Origin: Thermanaerovibrio acidaminovorans DSM 6589
Lineage (GTDB): Bacteria > Synergistota > Synergistia > Synergistales > Synergistaceae
Reading direction: 5' to 3'
DNA length: 64,000 nucleotides
Assembly: GCF_000024905.1 (NCBI RefSeq)
Contig: NC_013522.1
Span: 124,001 to 188,000, forward strand
The notes under the pieces were generated by a model, which was given only the letters and a program-made list of their open reading frames with translations, did no database searches and was not told the DNA's origin. Made by a program: the position numbers and the translations under genes. This document shows, piece after piece, positions 8,013-16,288 of this stretch. Positions within the stretch are counted from its first letter, which is position 1. Each line of letters opens with the position of its first letter.

Positions 8013-9112
8013 AGGACGCCAACGTGAAGGAAAAGATCCAGCGGCTTCTCATAAGCAACGCGGTGCCCATCATCTTCGTCCTCCTGTCTGCGGTGGCGAT
8101 CCCCCTCTCGGGGTTCACCCCCCAGTACCTGATCCAGGAGATGATGACCCGGGTGGCCAGGAACTCCTTCCTGGTGCTGTCGTTGCTGATCCCCATCCTG
8201 GCGGGCATGGGGCTCAACTTCGGAATGGTCCTGGGGGCCATGGCGGGGCAGATAGGGCTCATCCTCATCTCCGACTGGTCCGTGTCGGGCCTGCCGGGGA
8301 TGCTGCTGGCGGCCCTCATCGCCACCCCCATAGCGGTCTTCTTGGGCTGGATCTGCGGCACGGTGCTCAACCGGGCCAAGGGGCGGGAGATGGTGACCAG
8401 CTACATACTGGGCTTCTTCATCAACGGCCTCTACCAGCTGGCGGTCCTGTACGGCATGGGGAAGCTGATCCCCATCCGGAAGGCCGAACTGGTGCTCTCC
8501 CGGGGCTACGGGATCCGCAACGCCATAAACCTCCAGGGCATAAGGCACTGCCTGGACGACCTGATCCCCCTCAAGATCGGGGACATGAGCGTCCCCCTGG
8601 CCACCTACCTGGTGATCGCCGCCTTCTGCCTCTTCATCCTCTGGTTCCAGAGGACCAAGCTGGGGCAGGACATGCGGGCCATAGGCCAGGACATGGCGGT
8701 GGCGGATTCGGCGGGCATACCGGTGGAGCGGACCAGGATCATCGCCATCATCATCTCCACCGTTCTGGCCTGCTACGGGCAGATAATCTTCCTCCAGAAC
8801 ATCGGAACCATGAACACCTACAACAGCCACGACCAGGCGGGCATGTTCGCCATAGCGGCCCTGCTCATCGGGGGCGCCACGGTGGCCAGGGCCACCATCG
8901 GCAACGTGTTCCTGGGAGTGGTGCTCTTCCACCTGATGTTCGTGGTGTCCCCCATGGCGGGCAAGCAGCTCATAGGCCAGGCCCAGCTGGGAGAGTACTT
9001 CCGGGTCTTCGTCTCCTACGGCATAATCGCCATCTCCCTGGCGCTGCACGCCTGGAAGCGGCAGAAGGATAGGGAGCGGGCTCGGCGGTCCCTGCGGGGC
9101 CAGGCGGCCTGA
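8009..9112 (+). CDS. ABC transporter permease (BPD_transp_2 family), second
   Basis: A 367-residue homologue of the preceding permease, starting in an ATGA overlap. Hydrophobic segments alternate with short loops; GLNFGMVLGAMAGQIGLI and the IGQDMAVADSAGIPVERTR coupling loop align with the matching parts of the first permease. LLIGGATVARATIGNVFLG is the late signature. The cytoplasmic tail is Arg-rich (RQKDRERARRSLRG). Together with the ATPase and the two binding proteins it completes an importer. The ligand cannot be named from sequence; nucleoside-like or sugar-like compounds are typical of this permease class. Confidence 0.85.
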   Translation: MKDANVKEKIQRLLISNAVPIIFVLLSAVAIPLSGFTPQYLIQEMMTRVARNSFLVLSLLIPILAGMGLNFGMVLGAMAGQIGLILISDWSVSGLPGMLLAALIATPIAVFLGWICGTVLNRAKGREMVTSYILGFFINGLYQLAVLYGMGKLIPIRKAELVLSRGYGIRNAINLQGIRHCLDDLIPLKIGDMSVPLATYLVIAAFCLFILWFQRTKLGQDMRAIGQDMAVADSAGIPVERTRIIAIIISTVLACYGQIIFLQNIGTMNTYNSHDQAGMFAIAALLIGGATVARATIGNVFLGVVLFHLMFVVSPMAGKQLIGQAQLGEYFRVFVSYGIIAISLALHAWKRQKDRERARRSLRGQAA

Positions 9113-9126
9113 GGGAGGTGACCAAG

Positions 9127-9513
9127 TTGACCAGGCGAAACGCTGTAAGGCTCGCCCTCCTGGCGGCCCTGGTGGCCCTGGGGGCCCTGCTCTTCCTCCT
9201 GGGCAAGGAGCACCAGCTCTTCATCGACAACCAGAATGTCACCGTCTCCGGCCGGGATCTGGCCCCCATCGAGTCCCTCCGGGTCTCGGTGGCGGGGGGC
9301 GAGCCCATGGAGTTCATGGCGGACGACCGGGACGTGACGGTGGTGAGGGGCCCCAGGGCCTCCATAAGGGTGGAGGTGCTCGACCAGGACGGCAAGGTGC
9401 TCAAGACCGTGGACGCCTCCCTGTCCTTCTCCTTCGAGGACCGGGCCATGATATCCCTTCCCGCCCTGGTGGAGGGGCTACCGTACCGGCTGGAGCCCCC
9501 GGGGGCCCAGTAG
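9127..9513 (+). CDS. small anchored accessory protein of the ABC operon (possibly DUF6672)
   Basis: A protein of about 128 residues: Arg-rich N-terminus, one transmembrane or signal-anchor helix (residues about 8-25, ALLAALVALGALLFLLG), then a beta-rich extracytoplasmic domain with repeated Val-Thr-Val strands and no Cys. I think it is the family called DUF6672, which is seen as the last gene of similar ABC operons, but this assignment is from memory and tentative. TTG 9127 lies 6 nt after GGAGGTG, the pattern common in this window; the GTG at 9118 is part of that ribosome binding site. A role in assembly or ligand capture is inference from position only. Confidence 0.6.
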   Translation: MTRRNAVRLALLAALVALGALLFLLGKEHQLFIDNQNVTVSGRDLAPIESLRVSVAGGEPMEFMADDRDVTVVRGPRASIRVEVLDQDGKVLKTVDASLSFSFEDRAMISLPALVEGLPYRLEPPGAQ

Positions 9514-9541
9514 ATCAACCCCAACCCAGTGTCAAACAGAT

Positions 9542-9568
9542 CGAGCGGGGGGCCGGACCCCCCGCTCG
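9542..9568. terminator. hairpin terminator between convergent genes
   Basis: A perfect 11-bp stem (CGAGCGGGGGG / CCCCCCGCTCG, 5-nt loop) lies between the end of the ABC operon (+) and the end of the chemoreceptor gene (-). There is no T run; it may work in both directions. Confidence 0.6.
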
Positions 9569-9611
9569 GCTTGCCTTCCCTCACCCCTGGCCGATCCTCC
9601 GGCGGCGACGC

Positions 9612-10469
9612 CTACAGCAGCTTCTCCAGCCGCTGCTCCACCTCCTGGGCGGACCTGATCATGCTGGAGAGGGTCTCCACCTTGCCCTTTAGCCCCTCGA
9701 TGGCCTTGACCCTCTTCTCTGCCACCTGGCTGAACTGCTGGATCGGCTCCGCCAGGGTCTTGGCGATGCTGGCGATGTCGGTCAGCACGTCGCCCACCTC
9801 CTGGACCGATGCGGTGGTCTGCTCCGCCAGCTTCCGGACCTCGTCGGCCACCACCGCGAAGCCCTTCCCCAGCTCACCCGCCCGGGCGGCCTCGATGGCG
9901 GCGTTCAACCCCAGCATCTTGGTCTGGCGGGCTATGGCGTGGATGGTCCCCACCAGCTCGTCGGACCGCTGGGTCTGCTGGGACAGCTTGTCCATGCTGT
10001 CCAGCATGGGCCTCATGGTGGCCTCCACGTCCTTGTTGCCCGACGCCAGCCCCTCGAAGGCCTCCTTCAGGGGCTCCAGCACCTCCTCCAGCCGGCGCCT
10101 TAGGGAGGCGATCTCCTCGATCTGCCGGCGGATAACCTTGGAGTTCTCCTCCTCCCGGGCTATGATCTCGTACATGAACCGGGCGTCGCCGGAGCGAAGC
10201 AACCCCGTCCTGGGGGATTTCTTCTCCTCCGCCTCCTTGGCCACCGAGTCCCTGCCGGTAACCTCGATCACCAGGTCCAGGGGCTTGGAGAGCAGGTCCT
10301 CCATCCGCTTGTAGGTGGGTATGTGGTTGGCCCTCGCCTCCCTCATGGCCGGGGCGTCGTCTGACAGGTCCACCACCCCGGCTATCTTGAATCCAAGCCT
10401 CATGAGGTGCCTCATTATCTTGAGCGCCCCGTCGCCGCCTCCGATGAAACCGATCTTCATGTCCGTCAT
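9612..10469 (-). CDS. soluble chemoreceptor with N-terminal Rossmann-like domain
   Basis: A 285-residue protein with no membrane segment. Residues about 4-85 look like a nucleotide-binding Rossmann module: KIGFIGGGDGALKIMRHL, then GVVDLSDDAP with an Asp at the end of strand 2, then LDLVIEVTGRDS. Residues about 120-285 are a chemoreceptor signalling domain with the conserved hairpin tip KMLGLNAAIEAARAGELGKG and the EVRKLAEQT return strand. It should control CheA/CheW in the cytoplasm, perhaps in response to an NAD(P)H-linked or other nucleotide ligand; the ligand is inference. ATG 10469 follows GAGGGGG at 9 nt and is preferred to 10490. No che genes are in the window. Confidence 0.8.
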   Translation of the reverse strand: MTDMKIGFIGGGDGALKIMRHLMRLGFKIAGVVDLSDDAPAMREARANHIPTYKRMEDLLSKPLDLVIEVTGRDSVAKEAEEKKSPRTGLLRSGDARFMYEIIAREEENSKVIRRQIEEIASLRRRLEEVLEPLKEAFEGLASGNKDVEATMRPMLDSMDKLSQQTQRSDELVGTIHAIARQTKMLGLNAAIEAARAGELGKGFAVVADEVRKLAEQTTASVQEVGDVLTDIASIAKTLAEPIQQFSQVAEKRVKAIEGLKGKVETLSSMIRSAQEVEQRLEKLL

Positions 10470-10560
10470 GTGCGCGAACCCCCTCGCCAAAGGTCTCGGG
10501 CCTTCTGGTATCCTTTGAATGAGCCATTAGATTCTATCAGAAATTCGGGGGTGTTTTTAA

Positions 10561-11076
10561 GTGGGCATGGTTCAGGTTTACACCGGTAACGGAAAGGGGA
10601 AGACCACCGCCGCCATAGGCCTGGCGGTGAGGGCGGTGGGGCACCGCATGAGGGTGAAGATGATCCAGTTCCTGAAGGGGTGGGACTTCTACGGGGAGAT
10701 AGAGGGGACCCAGGGCCTTCCGGGCTTCGAGCTGGTCCGGACCGGCACCCCGGACTACGTCCCCAAGGGGGGGGCAAGGCCCATCGATCACCAGGAGGCC
10801 CGGCGGGGGCTGGAGCTGGCCCGGGAGGCGTTGAGCTCCGGAGAGTACCAGCTGGTCATCCTGGACGAGATCAACGTGGCCATGGACTACGGGCTGGTGC
10901 CGGTGGAGGATGTGCTGGAGGCCATCGCCAACCGGCACCCGGACACGGAGGTGGTCCTCACCGGTCGCTATGCGCCGGAGGAGGTGCTGGAGGTGGCGGA
11001 CCTGGTGACCGAGATGAGGGAGGTGAAGCACCCCTACCAGCGGGGGATCAAGGCCCGGCAGGGGGTGGAGTACTGA
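10561..11076 (+). CDS. cobO: corrinoid adenosyltransferase (cob(I)alamin adenosyltransferase)
   Basis: A 171-residue CobA/CobO/BtuR-type enzyme that transfers the adenosyl group of ATP to cob(I)alamin or cobyrinic acid a,c-diamide, making coenzyme B12. The P-loop is GNGKGKTTAA at the N-terminus. IQFLKGW and VILDEINVAMDYGLV are the characteristic following motifs, and TEVVLTGRYAPEEVLEVADLVTEM is near the end. GTG 10561 has a GGGGGTG site 7 nt upstream; ATG 10567 is an alternative. It is alone here, divergent from the chemoreceptor. It supplies cofactor that B12 enzymes such as mutases need; the MetH in this window uses methylcobalamin rather than the adenosyl form. Confidence 0.9.
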   Translation: MGMVQVYTGNGKGKTTAAIGLAVRAVGHRMRVKMIQFLKGWDFYGEIEGTQGLPGFELVRTGTPDYVPKGGARPIDHQEARRGLELAREALSSGEYQLVILDEINVAMDYGLVPVEDVLEAIANRHPDTEVVLTGRYAPEEVLEVADLVTEMREVKHPYQRGIKARQGVEY

Positions 11077-11100
11077 GGGGCCCGGATCCCCGGGCCCCTC
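11075..11100. terminator. bidirectional hairpin at the cobO/DDAH convergence
   Basis: A perfect 11-bp stem (GAGGGGCCCGG / CCGGGCCCCTC, 4-nt loop) begins inside the cobO stop codon and ends 9 nt before the end of the opposing gene. Confidence 0.6.
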
Positions 11101-11108
11101 GGGCACCC

Positions 11109-11879
11109 CTAGAACCTAAGGGACAGGCAGGATAGCCCCCCGTCGATCTTCCGGAACTCCGAGGTGTCCACCAAGATCACCCGGTAGCCCAGGTCCCTGA
11201 CCTGGGCCTCCACGGTGGGGTAGCCCTGGGGGACGATGACCGTGCCGTTCACCCAGATGCAGTTGGCCCCGTAGGCCTCCTCCGGGGGGACCACGATCCG
11301 GTTGAAGGAGGCGAACTCCGGGTGATCCACGAACTCGCCGGAGACCAGGAGGTTGCCCCCCTCCAGGTAGTTGACACCGGTCTTAAGGTGCAGCACCTGG
11401 CTGAGGGGCACGGCCCTGACCTTGAAGCCGTTACGACCCAGGATCCGGGCGAACTGCTCTATCCCCTCCCGGTTGGTCCGGGCGGAGAGGCCCACGTAGA
11501 AGGTGTCCCCCACCATCATCACGTCCCCTCCCTCCAGGGTGCCCGGGTCCCGGATGAACTCCACCCGGTCGGCGGGGTAGAAGGACCGGATCACATCCAC
11601 CATGTGGTCCACCTCCCCCCGGCGGCTCGGTGCCCCCGGGTTGGTGATCACTGCGCACCGGGTGGTGAGCACCGCCGTGTCCTCCACGAAGCAGGAGTCC
11701 GGGTACTCCTCCAGGGGGGGCAGGACCGTTACCTGGACCCCGCAGGACTCCAGGGCCTGGCAGTAGGCCTGATGCTGGCGGAGTGCCAGCTGGTGGTCCG
11801 GCTTGCCCAGCTCGGGAGCAGAGGTGATCCCCTCCGTTATGGACGTGCCGGGGCGCCTTGCGATGACGTTCTTGAACAT
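11109..11879 (-). CDS. dimethylarginine dimethylaminohydrolase (DDAH) family amidinohydrolase
   Basis: A 256-residue pentein-fold enzyme, the typical DDAH size. Family residues visible are PDSCFVEDTAV (substrate-binding region), GTLEGGDVM, the catalytic His in LHLKTG, and the catalytic Cys in GGLSCLSLRF near the C-terminus. DDAH members hydrolyse N-methylated arginine to citrulline; relatives act on arginine or other guanidino compounds, so the exact substrate is open. ATG 11879 follows AAGGAGG at 8 nt. It lies 67 nt downstream of an alanine-type symporter on the same strand, so the two probably form one unit for use of an amino acid, facing an Lrp-type regulator. Confidence 0.85.
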   Translation of the reverse strand: MFKNVIARRPGTSITEGITSAPELGKPDHQLALRQHQAYCQALESCGVQVTVLPPLEEYPDSCFVEDTAVLTTRCAVITNPGAPSRRGEVDHMVDVIRSFYPADRVEFIRDPGTLEGGDVMMVGDTFYVGLSARTNREGIEQFARILGRNGFKVRAVPLSQVLHLKTGVNYLEGGNLLVSGEFVDHPEFASFNRIVVPPEEAYGANCIWVNGTVIVPQGYPTVEAQVRDLGYRVILVDTSEFRKIDGGLSCLSLRF

Positions 11880-11946
11880 GCGATGAACCCTCCTTAAATG
11901 GTTATGGTGATCCTGTCGATCGTCCGAAGCGCAACTGGTCGGGGCC

Positions 11947-13407
11947 TCACGCCTCCTCCCCCTGGCCCCCCTCGAAGAACAGGGGTACCGGGGCCTCCCG
12001 GTGGGTGACCTCCCCCATGTGCCTGGCCCTGTAGTCTTTGAGCAAAGCCAAGAAGCGGTTGGAGAGGAAGAACAGGGCCACCACGTTGGCGAAGATTGGA
12101 AGGGCGGTGGACGCGTCGGAGAAGACCCAGACCAGGGTGCCGGGCAGGCCGTACCGGACCGCTATGTAGACCATCGCCAGGCTGGGCAGTGGGTAGGTCC
12201 ACTTGTAGAGCCAGAGCAGCCGGTCCTTCAATGGGGATTCGTCCAGCAGGTACCTGAGCACCACCTCTATTTGGGCGTAGACCCCCCCTGAGGTGGTGAG
12301 CCCGAAGATGAACACCGCCAGGGCCAGCACGTACCGGCCGTAACTTCCTATGGACATCTCGAAGGCCGACAGGGTGAGGGTGGCCCCGTCCTGACCGCTG
12401 GACCAGGTGCCGGTGGCAACGATCACAAGGCAAGTTATTGTGCATATGACGAAGGTGTCCACGAAGACCTCGAAGATCCCCATGAGGCCCTGCTTCACCG
12501 GGTGGTCCACCCGGGCGGTGGCGTGGATCATCGGGGCGGACCCCCATCCCGCCTCGTTGCTGAACACGGACCTGGAGAAGCCCACCTTCATGGCCTGGGC
12601 CACCGCCGCCCCCGCGAAGCCCCCCACCGCGGCGGTGCCGTTGAATGCGGAGCTCACGATCAGCCCAAGTGCCCCGGGTATGGCGGGCAGGTTCCTTACG
12701 ATGATGAAGACTCCCGCCGCCAGGTAGAAGACGCACATGAAGGGTACCAGCCAGGATGCGATTCGCCCCAGCCCCTTGAGCCCCCCGCTTATCATCCCGT
12801 AGAGAAATACCGTGTAGACCACCCCGACCCAAGTCATGGAGAGGCCGAAGGTGTTGCCCACCGCCTCGGAGACCGTGTAGGTCTGGATGTTTATGAAGTA
12901 GGAGGTGAGGAACCCGAAGGCGAAGATACCGCTTAGGACCTTGAACAGGCCCCTCTTGCCCATCTCTTCCCCTATGCCCCTTCTCATGTAGTAGTTGGGT
13001 CCCCCGTAGGTCTCCCCCCGGTGATCGGTGGAGCGGTAGTGGACCGCCAGGGTTATCTCCGCCATCTTTATCACCATGCCCACCAGCCCCGCCACCCACA
13101 TCCAGAAGACCGCCCCGGGCCCCCCGGTGGCTATGGCGGTGGCAACCCCGCCGATGTTCCCCACCCCTATGGTGGTCCCCAGGGCGGCGCTCATGGCCTC
13201 TGCGGAGCTCAACAGCCCCTTGCCCCGGTCCCCCTCCCGTCCCAGGACGCTCCGAAGGGCGTAGCCCATGGCGGACCTGAAGCCCACCACCTGGAAGAAA
13301 CCGCTTCGGATCGTGAGGTACGCCCCGACGCCAAGGATGGTCAGCACCAGCGGCATCCCCCATAGGTAGTCCCACACGATCACGCTCACCAGATCCACGA
13401 AGCTCAT
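11947..13407 (-). CDS. AGCS-family alanine/glycine:cation symporter
   Basis: A protein of about 486 residues with 10-12 hydrophobic segments; members import alanine or glycine with Na+ or H+. Family signatures are GVGNIGGVATAIATGGPGA in the first third, AVHYR...GGPNYYMRRG, and SNEAGWGSAPMIHATARVDHP in the middle, the conserved AGCS block. ATG 13407 has GGGGGGATTGG immediately upstream and is preferred to GTG 13422. It is divergent from the Lrp-type gene at 13562 with an inverted repeat between them, so control by that regulator is likely. A second AGCS gene lies at 56470-57843. Confidence 0.9.
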   Translation of the reverse strand: MSFVDLVSVIVWDYLWGMPLVLTILGVGAYLTIRSGFFQVVGFRSAMGYALRSVLGREGDRGKGLLSSAEAMSAALGTTIGVGNIGGVATAIATGGPGAVFWMWVAGLVGMVIKMAEITLAVHYRSTDHRGETYGGPNYYMRRGIGEEMGKRGLFKVLSGIFAFGFLTSYFINIQTYTVSEAVGNTFGLSMTWVGVVYTVFLYGMISGGLKGLGRIASWLVPFMCVFYLAAGVFIIVRNLPAIPGALGLIVSSAFNGTAAVGGFAGAAVAQAMKVGFSRSVFSNEAGWGSAPMIHATARVDHPVKQGLMGIFEVFVDTFVICTITCLVIVATGTWSSGQDGATLTLSAFEMSIGSYGRYVLALAVFIFGLTTSGGVYAQIEVVLRYLLDESPLKDRLLWLYKWTYPLPSLAMVYIAVRYGLPGTLVWVFSDASTALPIFANVVALFFLSNRFLALLKDYRARHMGEVTHREAPVPLFFEGGQGEEA

Positions 13408-13485
13408 CCAATCCCCCCTCACGGCCCCAAGGCCTCAAGTTGGGGGGAATCCTACCAAACCGTGGTATATTTTTAAATAACCCCG

Positions 13486-13515
13486 TTAACACAGATGCGG
13501 CGAGCCGCCTAATAA
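13486..13515 (+). promoter_or_regulatory. likely promoter of the Lrp-type gene
   Basis: TTAACA (13486-13491), 18-nt spacer, TAATAA (13510-13515). The -10 box lies inside the inverted repeat at 13505-13525, which fits autoregulation. Confidence 0.45.
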
Positions 13516-13525
13516 AGTTAGGCGG
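13505..13525. promoter_or_regulatory. inverted repeat, candidate Lrp/AsnC operator
   Basis: CCGCCTAA and TTAGGCGG are exact 8-bp arms around a 5-nt centre, lying between the divergent symporter and Lrp-type genes and overlapping the -10 box of the latter. Confidence 0.5.
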
Positions 13526-13561
13526 GTATGCAGGTTAGTTTACCCCGGTGAGGTGATGAGC

Positions 13562-14041
13562 TTGTCTGGCGATTCCGATAGGCTTCTGGACGAAACGGGA
13601 TGGAGGATCCTTGAGGAGCTGCAGGAGAACTGCCGGATCTCCTACAAGGAGCTGGGGCGTAGGGTGGGGCTCTCCACCCCGGCGGTGATAGAGCGGGTGA
13701 GGCGGATGGAGGAGGCGGGGATAATCGAGGGCTACCGGGCGGTGGTTAACCCCCGCAGGGTGGGGTACTCCTTTAGGGTCATGCTGGCCATGTCCTCCAT
13801 ATACAGCAACCCGGACGACCCCATCATGAGGGCCCTGGAGGAGTTGCCGGAGGTGATCCGGTGCTGGAGCGTGACCGGTTCCAACGACTTCTACATGGAG
13901 GCCCTGATCCCCTCCATGGAGTTCCTGGAGGCGCTGCTGACCAGGATGTCCCGGCACGGAAGGATCGTGACGTCCGTGGTGCTGCCAAACCTGGGGGGCA
14001 GCGGGAGCGGCCGGGTCACCAGGCCCCGGGAGGGGCTTTAG
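13562..14041 (+). CDS. Lrp/AsnC family transcriptional regulator
   Basis: A protein of about 159 residues with the standard two-part layout: an N-terminal winged helix (LDETGWRILEELQENCRISY...GLSTPAVIERVRRMEEAGII) and a C-terminal RAM/ActD effector domain (residues about 70-150, with VTGSNDFYMEALIPSMEFLE). These proteins sense amino acids as octamers. Starts at 13553 (GTG), 13556 (ATG) and 13562 (TTG) are all in frame; the TTG lies 6 nt after GAGGTG, the spacing favoured in this window. It faces the AGCS symporter and is its probable regulator. The tail is Gly/Arg/Pro-rich and not conserved. Confidence 0.9.
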   Translation: MSGDSDRLLDETGWRILEELQENCRISYKELGRRVGLSTPAVIERVRRMEEAGIIEGYRAVVNPRRVGYSFRVMLAMSSIYSNPDDPIMRALEELPEVIRCWSVTGSNDFYMEALIPSMEFLEALLTRMSRHGRIVTSVVLPNLGGSGSGRVTRPREGL

Positions 14042-14051
14042 CCCTTGACGA

Positions 14052-14078
14052 GCGGGGAGGGACACCGCCCCTCCCCGC
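14052..14078. terminator. bidirectional hairpin between lrp-type gene and gyrB
   Basis: A perfect 10-bp stem (GCGGGGAGGG / CCCTCCCCGC, 7-nt loop) sits in the 42-bp gap between the two convergent genes. Confidence 0.6.
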
Positions 14079-14083
14079 CGGGT

Positions 14084-15994
14084 CTAGACGTCCAGGTTCC
14101 GGACCTCCTTGGCGTGGGCCTCGATGAACTCCCTCCGGGGCTCCACCGCGTCCCCCATGAGGACGCTGAACAGCTCGTCCGCCAGCACCGCGTCCTCGAT
14201 CTCAACCCGCTTTATGACCCGGTTGGCGGGGTCCATGGTGGTCTCCCACAGCTGCTCCGGGTTCATCTCCCCAAGCCCCTTGTAGCGCTGCACCGAGGCC
14301 TTCCGGCCCGACAGGCGCTGCATGATCTCCTTGAGCTCCCGGTCGGAGTAGCAGTAGTGGACGTTCTTCCCCTCCTGAACCCGGTAGAGGGGGGGTTGGG
14401 CCACGTAGAGGTGGCCGTTCTCTATTATCTGGGGCATGTAGCGGAAGAAGAGGGTTAGGAGCAGGGTCCTTATGTGGGCCCCGTCCACGTCCGCGTCCGC
14501 CATGAGGAAGATCTTGTGGTACCGGAGCTTGGAGTAGTCGAACTCGTCCCCCACGCCGCAGCCCAGGGCCTGGATTATGGTCCTCACCTGGTCGTTGGAG
14601 AGGATCTTGTCCAGCCGGGCCTTCTCCACGTTGAGGATCTTGCCCCTCAGGGGGAGGATGGCCTGGAAGGACCTGTCGCGCCCCATCTTGGCGCTTCCCC
14701 CCGCGGAGTCCCCCTCCACTATGTAGAGCTCGCACTCCTCCGGCCGGCGGTTGGAGCAGTCCGCCAGCTTGCCCGGCAGGTCCATCCCGCTCATGGCGGA
14801 CTTGCGCCTCACCAGGTCCCGGGCCTTCTTGGCCGCCTCCCGGGCCTGCCGGGCCTTCACCGCCTTCTCCACCACGGGCCGGAGTATCTGGGGCTGGTCC
14901 TCCAGGATCACCTTGAGGCCCTCGTAGACCACCGAGTCCACGATGCCCTTCACGTCCCCGTTGCCCAGCTTGGTCTTGGTCTGCCCCTCGAACTGGGGCT
15001 CCAGTAGCTTCACCGATATGACCGCCGTGAGCCCCTCCTTCAGGTCGTCGCCGGTGAAGTTGGGGTCCTTGTCCTTAAGTAGCTTCTCCTTCCGGGCCTG
15101 GTCGTTGATGAGCCGGGTGAGGGCGGTGCGGAAGCCCGACACGTGGGTGCCCCCCTCCACGGTGTTTATCAGGTTGGCGAAGGCGAAGATCCTCTCCAGG
15201 TACGTGTCGTTGTACTGGAGGGCCACCTCCACGATGACCCCGTCCTTCTCCCCCTTGACCACCATGGGGGGGGAGAAGAGCACCTCCTTGCCCCGGTTCA
15301 GGTACTCCACGAAGGACCGGATGCCCCCCTCGAAGTGAAGCTTCCTCTCCATCGGCGGGTCCTGCCGAAGGTCCCGGAAGACGATGGTGACCCCCGGGTT
15401 GAGGAAGGCCAGCTCCCTAAGCCGCCCTATCAGGGTGTCCGCCGAGAACTCCAGGGTGGAGAATATCTCCCCGTCGGGCATGAAGTGGACCTTGGTGCCC
15501 CGGCGGTCCGTGTCCTCCCCGGCGATCAGGTCCGTCACAGGCACCCCCCGGCGGTAGCTCTGCCGGTGTTCCTTCCCGTTCCTCCATATGGTGACCTCCA
15601 GCCACTCCGAGAGGGCATTGACCACCGAGACCCCCACCCCGTGGAGGCCTCCAGAGACCTGATAGGCCTTCTTGTCGAACTTGGCCCCCGCGTGGAGCAC
15701 CGTGAGGACCACCTCCGCCGCGGGGCGCCCCATGGTAGGGTGCATCTCGGTGGGGATACCCCGTCCGTTGTCCTCCACCGATACGCTCCCGTCCGGGTGC
15801 ACCGTCACCTGCACCGTGTCGCAGAACCCCGCCATGGCCTCGTCTATGGCGTTGTCCACCACCTCGTAGACCAGATGGTGCAGGCCCCGCTGCCCCTGGT
15901 CCCCTATGTACATGCCGGGACGCTTCCGTACCGCCGACAGGCCCTCCAGAACCTGGATGTCCTTGGCGGTGTACTGGGAAACCGGTGCGTTCAT
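14084..15994 (-). CDS. gyrB: DNA gyrase subunit B
   Basis: A 636-residue type IIA topoisomerase ATPase subunit, which with GyrA introduces negative supercoils. In order: GHKL ATPase (EGLSAVRKRPGMYIG, VDNAIDEA, EDNGRGIP, GGLHGVG), transducer domain, then TOPRIM with EGDSAGGSAKMGRD and LMADADVDGAHIRTLLL, and the C-terminal RYKGLGEMNPEQLW block. The length fits a GyrB without insertions. The ATG at 15994 overlaps the stop of the upstream remB-like gene (ATGA). The remB-gyrB order resembles the recF-yaaB(remB)-gyrB region of Bacillus, but here recF is missing and an LpxB-like gene lies upstream on the other strand. Confidence 0.97.
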   Translation of the reverse strand: MNAPVSQYTAKDIQVLEGLSAVRKRPGMYIGDQGQRGLHHLVYEVVDNAIDEAMAGFCDTVQVTVHPDGSVSVEDNGRGIPTEMHPTMGRPAAEVVLTVLHAGAKFDKKAYQVSGGLHGVGVSVVNALSEWLEVTIWRNGKEHRQSYRRGVPVTDLIAGEDTDRRGTKVHFMPDGEIFSTLEFSADTLIGRLRELAFLNPGVTIVFRDLRQDPPMERKLHFEGGIRSFVEYLNRGKEVLFSPPMVVKGEKDGVIVEVALQYNDTYLERIFAFANLINTVEGGTHVSGFRTALTRLINDQARKEKLLKDKDPNFTGDDLKEGLTAVISVKLLEPQFEGQTKTKLGNGDVKGIVDSVVYEGLKVILEDQPQILRPVVEKAVKARQAREAAKKARDLVRRKSAMSGMDLPGKLADCSNRRPEECELYIVEGDSAGGSAKMGRDRSFQAILPLRGKILNVEKARLDKILSNDQVRTIIQALGCGVGDEFDYSKLRYHKIFLMADADVDGAHIRTLLLTLFFRYMPQIIENGHLYVAQPPLYRVQEGKNVHYCYSDRELKEIMQRLSGRKASVQRYKGLGEMNPEQLWETTMDPANRVIKRVEIEDAVLADELFSVLMGDAVEPRREFIEAHAKEVRNLDV

Positions 15995-16224
15995 TCCATT
16001 CTCTCCTTCTTTTCCATGTTGGCCTCTTTCGTGGTATCCTTCCCTGACGATGATCCCTCAAGCCCCAGTAGCGCCCGGGACCTGGCGAGGATTGAGGCGG
16101 GCAGGAGGTTAGACGCCAGGGCGGACATGTCGTCCAGGTGGACGTAGGTCCTATTGCCATCCCTGACCATGGCCACCACCCGGCGGGCGGATACCAGCTC
16201 GCCGGAGCCAAGCGAAAGGAACAC
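15991..16224 (-). CDS. remB: RemB-like DUF370 protein
   Basis: A 77-residue protein starting MFLSLGSGELVSARRVVAMV, matching the N-terminal beta strands of the DUF370 family (RemA/RemB; B. subtilis RemB was YaaB). RemA is a DNA-binding activator of biofilm matrix genes in Bacillus. The role of RemB-type members upstream of gyrB is less clear. GTG 16224 follows AAGGGGGT at 7 nt. It is translationally coupled to gyrB by a 4-nt overlap. The C-terminal half, with a Lys/Glu-rich tail, is not conserved in my memory of the family. An extended -10 (TGGTAGAAT) on the minus strand near 16263-16271 may be its promoter. Confidence 0.75.
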   Translation of the reverse strand: MFLSLGSGELVSARRVVAMVRDGNRTYVHLDDMSALASNLLPASILARSRALLGLEGSSSGKDTTKEANMEKKERME

Positions 16225-16288
16225 GCTCTCTACCCCCTTGCCCGATCTGGCGCTGAACCTTCATTCTACCATGAACGGTGGGTGACCG

